This document shows positions 13,341-20,260 of a stretch of DNA of 20,260 nt, in pieces. A program made the translations under genes and the position numbers. Numbering within the stretch: the stretch's first letter is position 1; each line of letters opens with the position of its first letter. The notes beneath the pieces are model-generated. The model searched no databases. It was not told the DNA's origin and saw only the letters and a list, made by a program, of their open reading frames with translations. Origin of the DNA: Bacteroidales bacterium (lineage in GTDB: Bacteria > Bacteroidota > Bacteroidia > Bacteroidales > NBLH01); contig JAKIUH010000026.1 in assembly GCA_021647685.1 (NCBI GenBank), positions 1 to 20,260 of the forward strand. Direction: 5' to 3'.

Positions 13341-16300
13341 TTAAAAATATTCATTCCAGCTTTTAATGCTTAAACTTTCTTGGCTATGCTTGCAGATTGC
13401 ATAAATAAAGGCACTTGCCAAACGTGCATTGGTAATGAGCGGAATGTTGTAATCTATGGCACTGCGGCGTATAGTGTAATCGTTGGCTAACTCGCCGGCG
13501 GACAGGTTTTTGGGTATATTAATCACCAAATCAATTAAGCCGTTTTTCATGTAATCGAGTACGTTGGGCGATTTGTGCTCATCGGGCCAGTGCAGCATGG
13601 TGCTTTCAATACCGTTGCCTTTAAGAAACTCGTATGTGCCTTTGGTAGCGTACAGATTGTATCCACGCTCTACCAACATACGACTACTGTTCAGCAATTC
13701 CAATTTTGAACGTATCGGTCCCGATGAAATCAGTATATTTTTTTCAGGTATGGTATAACCCACTGAAAGCATAGCTTTCAGAATGGCTTCATAGTATCCG
13801 TCGCCAATGCAGCCTACTTCTCCGGTTGAGGACATATCGACACCAAGCACAGGGTCAGCTTTTTGCAAACGAGAAAAAGAAAATTGCGAGGCTTTTACGC
13901 CAATATGGTCAAGGTCGAAAATAGACCCAGAAGGCACTTTGTAATCTGTCCCCAGCATGATATTGGTTGCCAACTCAATGAGGTTGCTTTTCAACACTTT
14001 TGAAACAAAGGGAAAGCTACGCGATGCCCGCAAATTACACTCAATCACTTTTACTTGGTTGTCTTTTGCCAAAAATTGCATATTAAAGGGTCCGCTAATG
14101 TTTAGCCCTTTTGCCAATTCGCGGGCGATACGCTTAATGCGCCGAACAGTCTCGAAATAGATTTTTTGCGGCGGAAACACCAATGTGGCATCACCCGAAT
14201 GCACTCCGGCAAATTCGATATGTTCAGAGATGGCGTAGCTTATCAGTTTGCCGTGGTCGGCTACGGCATCAATTTCGATTTCTTTTGCCTGCTCGATAAA
14301 TTCGGTAACCACTACCGGATATTTTTTGGAAACATTGGCTGCCAATGAAAGAAAATGTTCCAATTCATTTTTGTTAGACACCACATTCATTGCTGCGCCG
14401 GAAAGCACATAAGATGGGCGAATAAGTACCGGAAAGCCAACTTCATCAACAAATTGGTAAATCTCATCAATGGTCGTGAGTTCTTTCCATTTGGGTTGGT
14501 CGATCTTTAGTTTATCGAGCAACATTGAGAACTTATGCCGGTTTTCTGCACGGTCGATGTCTTCGGGCGAAGTACCAAGCACAGGCACTTCTACATTGCG
14601 CAAGCGCATTGCCAGATTATTGGGTATTTGTCCGCCTACTGAAACCACCAAGCCTTTTGCTTGTTCAAGGTCTTGAATATCTAGCACACGTTCAAGGGTA
14701 AGTTCATCAAAATAAAGGCGGTCACAAACATCGTAATCAGTACTTACTGTTTCAGGATTGTAGTTAATCATTACCGAACGGTAATTGTTTTTATTAATCG
14801 TATTCAGAGCATTCACGCTGCACCAGTCAAATTCTACGCTGCTGCCTATGCGGTATGCTCCCGAACCAAGCACAATGACCGATTTATGGTCGTTCTCGTA
14901 ATCAATATCGTGGGTGCTGCCGCTGTATGTAAGATACAAATAATTGGTTTGTGCGGGATATTCGGCAGCCATTGTGTCGATTTGCTTTACATAGGGGACA
15001 ATATTTTTCGATTTACGATACGCGCGTACTTTCAGTAAATCGCTATCAATATCATCAGCATTGCTTTTGAGCACGAAACGGGCTAATTGAAAATCGGAAA
15101 ATCCGCGTTTTTTGGCTTCGAGCAATAAATCGAGCGGAAGGTCTTCGATTTTATTAAATTTTTCGAGGCTTTGTTTGATTGTGAAAATATTTTTTAGTTT
15201 CTCCAAAAACCATTTATCAATTTTGGTAAGCTGATGTATCTCATCAATGCTTATTCCTTTGGCAAAAGCCGATGCTATGACAAAAATACGCATATCGGTA
15301 GGATTTTGCAGCTCTTTTTTAATATCATCGAATTGCAAATCACGGTTACCGACAAAACCGTGCATTCCTTGCCCAATCATTCGTAAACCTTTTTGAATGG
15401 CTTCTTCAAAGTTTTTACCGATTGCCATTACTTCGCCCACGCTTTTCATGCTGCTGCCAATGAGTTTTGAAACGCCGGAAAATTTATTCAAATCCCATCG
15501 TGGGATTTTGCAGACAACATAGTCGAGTGCCGGCTCAAAAAAAGCTGTAGTGGTTTTGGTAATGGAATTTTTGAGTTCATGCAATCCGTATCCAAGTCCT
15601 AATTTGGCAGCCACAAACGCCAAAGGATAACCTGTGGCTTTTGATGCCAGTGCGCTGGAACGCGAAAGACGGGCGTTTACTTCAATTACACGGTAATCTT
15701 CGGAATTTGGGTCGAGGGCATATTGAACATTGCATTCGCCCACTACACCAATATGGCGAATGATTTTAATAGCTAATTCGCGTAATTTATGATATTCGCG
15801 ATTGGTAAGTGTTTGCGAAGGTGCAATAACAATGCTTTCGCCGGTATGAATACCCAAGGGGTCGAAATTTTCCATATTACACACGGTAATACAGTTGTCG
15901 AATTTATCGCGTACTACTTCGTATTCTACTTCTTTCCAGCCTTTCAGCGATTCTTCAATCAGCACTTGATTGGAATAGGAAAAAGCATTGTTAGCCAATT
16001 TTATAAGTTCGTCTTTGTTATTGCAAAATCCGCTGCCTAATCCGCCCAAGGCATAGGCTGCACGCACAATAATCGGATAACCGAGTTTTTCGGCGGCTTC
16101 TACGGCTTTGTCCACAGTTTCTACGGCAAAACTTCGGGCGGTTTTTACATTAATTTCATTTAGTTTATTTACAAAAATATCACGGTCTTCGGTATTAATA
16201 ATCGACTGAACCGGTGTGCCAAGTACTTGAATATCGTATTTTTCAAAAACTCCGTTTTTGTAGAGTTCTACTCCGCAATTTAATGCAGTTTGCCCGCCAA

Positions 16301-16559
16301 AAGCCAGAAGAATACCATCAGGGCGTTCTTTTTTAATAACTTCTTCGACAAAATAAGGTGTTACAGGCAAGAAATAAATTTCATCGGCTACTCCTTCTGA
16401 TGTTTGTACCGTAGCAATATTCGGATTAATCAATACGTTTTTCACCCCTTCTTCTTTTAAGGCTTTAAGGGCTTGCGAACCTGAGTAATCAAATTCGCCT
16501 GCTTCTCCTATTTTTAATGCGCCGGAACCAAGAACCAATACTTTGCTTATTTTTTTCAT
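13341..16559 (-). CDS. carB: Carbamoyl-phosphate synthase, large (ammonia-using) subunit
   Basis: 1072 residues, the normal full length. It makes carbamoyl phosphate from bicarbonate, ammonia and two ATP for arginine and pyrimidines. Order: carboxyphosphate ATP-grasp domain (about 1-400, with GSGALKIGEAGEFDYSGSQA, GGQTALNCG at 88-96, and RVIEVNARLSRSSALASKATGYPLA), oligomerisation domain (about 400-550), carbamoyl-phosphate ATP-grasp domain (about 550-935, with GSGAYRIGSSVEFDWC, HSGDATLVFPPQ, VIECNLRASRSFPFVSK) and the C-terminal allosteric MGS-like domain (GYNLYATKGTYEFL). Starts MKKISKVLVLGSGALKIGEAG, as the family does. The small subunit carA is not in this window. It lies 71 bp behind argH and is probably co-transcribed with it. 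Its G+C content looks higher than that of its neighbours. Confidence 0.97.
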   Translation of the reverse strand: MKKISKVLVLGSGALKIGEAGEFDYSGSQALKALKEEGVKNVLINPNIATVQTSEGVADEIYFLPVTPYFVEEVIKKERPDGILLAFGGQTALNCGVELYKNGVFEKYDIQVLGTPVQSIINTEDRDIFVNKLNEINVKTARSFAVETVDKAVEAAEKLGYPIIVRAAYALGGLGSGFCNNKDELIKLANNAFSYSNQVLIEESLKGWKEVEYEVVRDKFDNCITVCNMENFDPLGIHTGESIVIAPSQTLTNREYHKLRELAIKIIRHIGVVGECNVQYALDPNSEDYRVIEVNARLSRSSALASKATGYPLAFVAAKLGLGYGLHELKNSITKTTTAFFEPALDYVVCKIPRWDLNKFSGVSKLIGSSMKSVGEVMAIGKNFEEAIQKGLRMIGQGMHGFVGNRDLQFDDIKKELQNPTDMRIFVIASAFAKGISIDEIHQLTKIDKWFLEKLKNIFTIKQSLEKFNKIEDLPLDLLLEAKKRGFSDFQLARFVLKSNADDIDSDLLKVRAYRKSKNIVPYVKQIDTMAAEYPAQTNYLYLTYSGSTHDIDYENDHKSVIVLGSGAYRIGSSVEFDWCSVNALNTINKNNYRSVMINYNPETVSTDYDVCDRLYFDELTLERVLDIQDLEQAKGLVVSVGGQIPNNLAMRLRNVEVPVLGTSPEDIDRAENRHKFSMLLDKLKIDQPKWKELTTIDEIYQFVDEVGFPVLIRPSYVLSGAAMNVVSNKNELEHFLSLAANVSKKYPVVVTEFIEQAKEIEIDAVADHGKLISYAISEHIEFAGVHSGDATLVFPPQKIYFETVRRIKRIARELAKGLNISGPFNMQFLAKDNQVKVIECNLRASRSFPFVSKVLKSNLIELATNIMLGTDYKVPSGSIFDLDHIGVKASQFSFSRLQKADPVLGVDMSSTGEVGCIGDGYYEAILKAMLSVGYTIPEKNILISSGPIRSKLELLNSSRMLVERGYNLYATKGTYEFLKGNGIESTMLHWPDEHKSPNVLDYMKNGLIDLVINIPKNLSAGELANDYTIRRSAIDYNIPLITNARLASAFIYAICKHSQESLSIKSWNEYF

Positions 16560-16572
16560 AATTAGTTTTGTA

Positions 16573-16600
16573 ATTGTCGAATTGCTAAATTGTTAGATTG
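16573..16600. repeat. Period-8 ATTG repeat in the argH-carB spacer
   Basis: ATTG starts at 16573, 16581, 16589 and 16597, exactly 8 bp apart (CAAT on the coding strand), in the 71-bp gap just before carB. It looks like a degenerate simple repeat; no function is evident. Confidence 0.4.
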
Positions 16601-16630
16601 TTAAAACTTGTCTGCTTGCTGCTGGATTGT

Positions 16631-17965
16631 CTAATGTTCTAATAATGCTTTAATTGCCTTGTCGGCTTTTTCAAAATTAAACTCTGCTATAATTTGCTGC
16701 ATTTTTCCGGTGATTTTATCGTTGTAAAGATTTCCAATACTGCCTTCGTGGGTATGATTTACCGATTTTCCGGGATTAAATTTGCCTTCGGCTATATCTT
16801 TGCCAACTTTTTTATAAGCATCCCGGAAAGGCATGCCGCTAACAACTTGCTTATTTACTTCTTCTACGCTAAAAAGGTATTCATACTTCTCGTCGTCTAA
16901 AATATTTTCATTCACTTTAATATTATCAAGCATAAAAGTCATTATTTGCAAACAATCTTTCATTTCATCAAAAACAGGGATAAAACTTTCTTTAATAATT
17001 TGCAAATCACGAAAATACCCTGTGGGTAAATTATTGGTAATCAATAAAATCTCATTGGGCAAAGCCTGTATTTTATTACATTTGGCACGCAAAAGTTCAA
17101 AAACATCGGGATTTTTTTTGTGCGGCATAATGCTTGAACCCGTTGTAAGTTCATCGGGTAAACTGACGAATCCAAAATTTTGACTCATAAATAAATTAAA
17201 ATCCATACTGAATTTGGCTAAGGTACCGGCAATTGATGCCAAAGCATAAGCAGTAATACGTTCTGTTTTTCCTCGTCCGGTTTGAGCATATACTACATTG
17301 TAATTCATTCGTTCAAAACCCAGCAACCCGGTAGTCATTTGGCGATTAAGCGGGAAAGATGAGCCGTAACCTGCTGCCGAGCCCAAAGGATTTTGATTAA
17401 CAATTTTATATGCAGCCAACAATAATTGCATATCATCACTCAAACTTTCCGCATAAGCACCAAACCATAAACCGAAAGATGAAGGCATAGCAACTTGCAA
17501 ATGGGTATATCCGGGCATAAGAATTTGCTTGTATTTTTCGCTTTGCTCAATAAATTTATCAAACAATTGCCGGCTTAATACTACCACATCTTTTATTTGT
17601 GTCCGAATAAAAAGTTTTAAATCAAGCAATACTTGGTCGTTTCGTGAACGTCCGTTGTGGATTTTTTTGCCGGTATCGCCTAATCTTTGTGTTAAAAGTA
17701 ATTCTATTTGTGAGTGAATGTCTTCAATTCCTTCTTCAATTTGTAATTTACCTTCTTGATTCATCCGGTAAATGTTGCGTAATTCGGATAAAATATCGTC
17801 CAACTCTTGTTGGCTTAGCAAACCGATACTTTGCAACATAATGCAATGAGCCATTGAGCCGATAATATCATGTTCCGCTAAAAAAATATCCAATTCGCGG
17901 TCTTTACCTACGGTAAAATCTTCTATTTTTTTGTTTACTTGTGTGCCTTTGTCCCAAAGTTTCAT
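16631..17965 (-). CDS. argH: Argininosuccinate lyase
   Basis: 444 residues from the ATG at 17965 (MKLWDKGTQVNKKIEDFTVG), which is where family members begin. A 30-codon extension to an ATG at 18055 is open but looks like spacer and is rejected. The enzyme splits argininosuccinate into arginine and fumarate, the last step of arginine synthesis, as a cytoplasmic homotetramer of the fumarase/aspartase superfamily. Motifs are IHNGRSRNDQ (102-111), the catalytic-region TH (154-155 in PGYTHLQVAMPSS), NPLGSAAGYGSSFPLNR, the superfamily signature GSSIMPHKKNPD (276-287) and HTHEGSIGN near the end. All key parts are present. It lies between argE and carB in the arginine block. Confidence 0.95.
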   Translation of the reverse strand: MKLWDKGTQVNKKIEDFTVGKDRELDIFLAEHDIIGSMAHCIMLQSIGLLSQQELDDILSELRNIYRMNQEGKLQIEEGIEDIHSQIELLLTQRLGDTGKKIHNGRSRNDQVLLDLKLFIRTQIKDVVVLSRQLFDKFIEQSEKYKQILMPGYTHLQVAMPSSFGLWFGAYAESLSDDMQLLLAAYKIVNQNPLGSAAGYGSSFPLNRQMTTGLLGFERMNYNVVYAQTGRGKTERITAYALASIAGTLAKFSMDFNLFMSQNFGFVSLPDELTTGSSIMPHKKNPDVFELLRAKCNKIQALPNEILLITNNLPTGYFRDLQIIKESFIPVFDEMKDCLQIMTFMLDNIKVNENILDDEKYEYLFSVEEVNKQVVSGMPFRDAYKKVGKDIAEGKFNPGKSVNHTHEGSIGNLYNDKITGKMQQIIAEFNFEKADKAIKALLEH

Positions 17966-18023
17966 AAGTTTATTTTTTAAATTATTATTAACGGTCTCAT
18001 GAACCCGAAGGCTCAGCGAAGCT

Positions 18024-18110
18024 AAACATCCACTAATATCAGGGTTTTTGCTCATTTTTTATATTTAAATAATCATGCCCTTGCGTCCGCCAGCTGGCGG
18101 ATGGATGTTT
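18024..18110. repeat. REP-like palindromic stretch in the argE-argH spacer
   Basis: A perfect 16-bp GC-rich palindrome, tccgccagctggcgga (18086-18101), lies in otherwise AT-rich sequence. An outer 9-bp inverted pair, aaacatcca (18024-18032) and tggatgttt (18102-18110), encloses it. The 196-bp spacer between the argE stop and the argH ATG is long for an operon and seems to have been invaded by this unit. I have the impression that this palindrome recurs in Bacteroidota genomes, but cannot verify it here. Confidence 0.5.
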
Positions 18111-18161
18111 CATAATTTCCGATTATTTTTAGTTACAACTTTAATAGCTGTTGTACGTGCA

Positions 18162-19208
18162 TTATGATAATATTTTGATATAAGTTTCAATAGCTTGTTT
18201 TATTTCATCTTTATAAATAAACTCATCGGCTGTGTGCGAACGTTTCGATTGTCCGGGTCCCATTTTTAAAGATGGGAAATTCATTAATGCTTGGTCGGAC
18301 AAGGTCGGTGAGCCATAAGTCTTTATTCCTAATTTTTTAATTTTTTTAACCATTTCATGATTTTCATCAATAGATGATGAATTGAGCCTTAAAGAACGGG
18401 GTTTTACTTCCGATTGCAAAAGAGCATCAATAGTTTCATACACTTCCTTATTGCTGTAATGTTCATTGGTGCGTACATCAATTACAAAATCACAAGTTTC
18501 AGGCACAACATTATGTTGCGTGCCACCATTTATTTGGGTAACGGTCATTTTTACATCGCCAAGAAAAGCTGAACTTTTTTCAAACCTGAAGTTTCTGATT
18601 TTATGAATATCGTCCAAAGCAATGTTTATCGCATTAATGCCTTCGTTGCGAGCAGCATGACCTGCTTTACCGTGTGCCCTACAATCCATAACAATCAAAC
18701 CTTTTTCGGCAATAGCGGCTTGCATAGCAGTAGGCTCGCCCACAATGGCAAAATCAATTTCTCCTAAATCATCTAATACCGATGCAATGCCTTTTTGCCC
18801 TGAAATTTCTTCTTCGGCACTTGCCAGAAAAATATAATTATAGGGATTGTCTTTTTTTTCTGTTAAATACAAAAAAGTCATCATCAGCGAAACCAAAGAA
18901 GCACCGGCATCATTACTTCCTAAGCCGTAGATTTTTCCTTTATCTTCTACAGGCATAAAAGGGTCTTTTGTCCAAGACGAAACAGGTTTTACCGTATCGT
19001 GATGTGAATTTAGCAAAACCGTAGGTTTTGCTAAATCGCTGATGTTTTTCACCCAAACATTGTTATGTTTACGATAGACTTTAAAAGCTCTTTCCTGTAA
19101 AAAACCTTCAATAATATCAGCCGTTTGTGCTTCATCTCTGCTTACCGAAGGGATTTCAATCAAGCTGATAAGTAAATCTATGGCTTGTTTATGTAAATTA
19201 TCAATCAT
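18162..19208 (-). CDS. argE: M20-family N-acyl-ornithine deacylase (ArgE type)
   Basis: 348 residues, a two-zinc amidohydrolase of the ArgE/DapE/LysK family that releases ornithine from an N-acylated precursor. Zinc and catalytic residues are visible: H69 and D71 (NSHHDTV), bridging D100 (GLGSNDAGAS), catalytic E132 and E133 (ASAEEEISG), E158 (VGEPTAM) and H325 (SHTADEF). The dimerisation domain spans about 175-285, including GHAARNEGINAI. Some Bacteroidota use N-succinyl instead of N-acetyl intermediates in arginine synthesis, and the sequence does not tell which acyl group is removed. Its place between argG and argH supports the arginine role over lysine or peptide metabolism. It starts 22 bp after the argG remnant. 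Confidence 0.88.
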   Translation of the reverse strand: MIDNLHKQAIDLLISLIEIPSVSRDEAQTADIIEGFLQERAFKVYRKHNNVWVKNISDLAKPTVLLNSHHDTVKPVSSWTKDPFMPVEDKGKIYGLGSNDAGASLVSLMMTFLYLTEKKDNPYNYIFLASAEEEISGQKGIASVLDDLGEIDFAIVGEPTAMQAAIAEKGLIVMDCRAHGKAGHAARNEGINAINIALDDIHKIRNFRFEKSSAFLGDVKMTVTQINGGTQHNVVPETCDFVIDVRTNEHYSNKEVYETIDALLQSEVKPRSLRLNSSSIDENHEMVKKIKKLGIKTYGSPTLSDQALMNFPSLKMGPGQSKRSHTADEFIYKDEIKQAIETYIKILS

Positions 19209-19230
19209 TAAGCTGCTGCATTATTAGGTG

Positions 19231-19899
19231 TTAATCTAAACTATGATGCATAAACATTGAATTTGCCAAAATTTTGGTAAAGCCTTTAACATCTTCACCT
19301 GTCCACAGGGTGTTTTCTTCGCCGTAGCTGCCAAATTTGGCATTTGCCAAATCGTATTCCGATTTGATGCCTTCAATTTCAAAACGGTAGGGATACAAAG
19401 TCAGTAAAACTTCTCCGGTAACCCGCTTTTGACTATCTTCTAAAAATTTTTCGATGTTACGCATTACGGGTTCAAAATATTGGGATTCGTGCAAAAGCAT
19501 ACCGTACCAGTTTGCCAATTGGTCTTTCCAATACATTTGCCATTTACTCAATACATGTTTTTCAAGCATGCGGTGTGCCTCGATAATTAAGATTGCCGCC
19601 GGTGCTTCAAAGCCCACCCTGCCTTTTGAACCAATTACCGTATCACCAACATGCATTCCTCTGCCTATGGCATATTTTCCGCCCAACTCATTTAAAAATT
19701 TAATGGCATCAACAGTGTTTTTATAATTTTGATTATTAATTGCTACCGGTTCGCCTTGAATAAATGACAGTGAGAGTTTATAAGGCTCTTTTTCTTGTAA
19801 TTGATTCAAATAGGCATTTTCGGGCAGTGTTTTGTCTGACGATAATGTTTCTTTTCCGCCGATGCTGGTTCCCCAAATTCATTTGTTTATTGAATATTC
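19231..19899 (-). pseudogene. argG: Argininosuccinate synthase, C-terminal remnant with in-frame TGA
   Basis: Translating from about 19899 gives EYSINK, then TGA (19881-19879), then IWGTSIGGKETLSSDKTLPE and a continuous ArgG C-terminal half to the stop at 19231. The family reads YSINKG(L/I)WGTS here, so the TGA occupies a conserved glycine codon; one base change, GGA to TGA, explains it. Downstream the tetramer and citrulline/aspartate-binding half is well kept (KYAIGRGMHVGDTVIGSKGRVGFEAP, RMLEKHVLSKWQMYWKDQLANWYGMLLHE). There is no suitable start codon; the earliest candidate is a TTG at 19809. The N-terminal ATP-pyrophosphatase half with SGGLDTS is absent and is replaced by unrelated coding sequence. 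The product should be inactive unless the junction is an assembly artefact. Normal ArgG is about 400 residues. Confidence 0.8.
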
Positions 19900-20260
19900 A
19901 GATGTAGTAGTTGTAAATGTCCAATAGTAAATATAGGCTACAACTATATAGTTTCCAGGAGGACAGATTTTTCTAGCATCAATAGAAAAATCAAGGTATA
20001 AAAGTTCATTGTTTACAATTGGTAGTTCTCTCTGAGGACCTTGATGATAAAGTTGATTGTCTTTGTAAATTGCAATAGAAAATGTGACAAGTTGAGTTGT
20101 TATATAATCGCCTGGTATTAATTCCAAGATACTAAAGGCATCTATTAAGCTGCTTTCTTCCAAAGTAAAATTGATATGTTCAATTTCTTCCCAAGCGTTG
20201 TAAACATTGCTTGCTAAAACAACATTTTCTTCCATATCTTGAGTGTATATACGAGGCAAA
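19879..20260 (-). CDS. Unrecognised partial ORF entering from the right edge
   Basis: 126 codons with no stop up to the window edge, so the true start lies beyond base 20260. The visible part has alternating hydrophobic residues and few helices (FSILELIPGDYITTQLVTFS, LLYLDFSIDARKICPPGNYI), suggesting a beta-sandwich, possibly the C-terminal domain of a larger protein. I do not recognise the family. Its last six sense codons (EYSINK) read as argininosuccinate synthase and are followed by a TGA at a conserved ArgG glycine, so this ORF is joined in frame to the argG remnant and its native C-terminus is probably lost. The junction may be a real rearrangement or an assembly chimera. Confidence 0.5.
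   Translation of the reverse strand, partial: LPRIYTQDMEENVVLASNVYNAWEEIEHINFTLEESSLIDAFSILELIPGDYITTQLVTFSIAIYKDNQLYHQGPQRELPIVNNELLYLDFSIDARKICPPGNYIVVAYIYYWTFTTTTSEYSINK

Noticed and set aside
17966..18055. 30-codon N-terminal extension of argH starting at 18055
   Set aside because: Family members start at MKLWDKG; the extension has no resemblance to the family and its DNA looks like spacer with REP-like arms.
19879..19881. TGA at a conserved ArgG glycine suggested a code in which UGA means glycine (as in SR1/Gracilibacteria)
   Set aside because: Other genes here stop normally at TGA (TonB receptor, coaBC with its ATGA overlap), and carB, coaBC, argH and argE have no in-frame TGA. A nonsense mutation or junction is simpler.

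Overview
The window reads as an AT-rich chromosomal segment of a member of the Bacteroidota. The signs are promoters with the phylum's -7 box (TAnnTTTG), absence of clear Shine-Dalgarno sites, a TonB-dependent receptor, a DUF4835/PorD-type protein directly behind coaBC, and a lipoprotein with a Bacteroidota-style signal. All genes use the standard code with TAA/TGA stops. No tRNA, rRNA, CRISPR array or complete insertion sequence is visible. Except for the first gene and two small RNA-like units, everything lies on the minus strand.

Layout from left to right. (1) The 3' part of a TonB-dependent receptor gene (+), its terminator, and a 165-bp full-length hairpin element that looks like a MITE. 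(2) A polytopic membrane protein with a histidine-rich cytochrome-b-like N-terminus, a spermidine-synthase-like Rossmann domain without the catalytic aspartates, and flanking membrane blocks. (3) A 446-bp AT-rich spacer, then a RelE/ParE-type toxin-antitoxin pair. (4) A predicted lipoprotein that fuses a Memo domain to an AMMECR1 domain. (5) A spacer holding two tandem 181-bp copies (11 differences) of a promoter-short RNA-terminator unit, each preceded by four phased TTTAAC boxes. This is the best candidate here for something undescribed. (6) An operon coaBC - DUF4835 - meaB with a well-formed promoter. (7) A secreted protein made of six 35-residue repeats. (8) rlmI. (9) A small 5'-truncated gene abutting a second full-length hairpin element of 164 bp. 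(10) An arginine/pyrimidine block read right to left: broken argG, argE, argH, carB. (11) An unrecognised partial ORF entering from the right edge.

The arginine block supplies late arginine-pathway steps (argE deacylase, argH lyase) and carbamoyl phosphate (carB). Its argG is only the C-terminal half: a TGA replaces a conserved glycine codon, and the sequence further upstream is unrelated. So either this locus has decayed and argG function lies elsewhere, or the contig is chimeric near its right end. The left edge also shows a receptor whose plug sequence stops matching within the first 30 bases, so both ends deserve an assembly check.

All family assignments come from reading motifs by eye; no database search was run.
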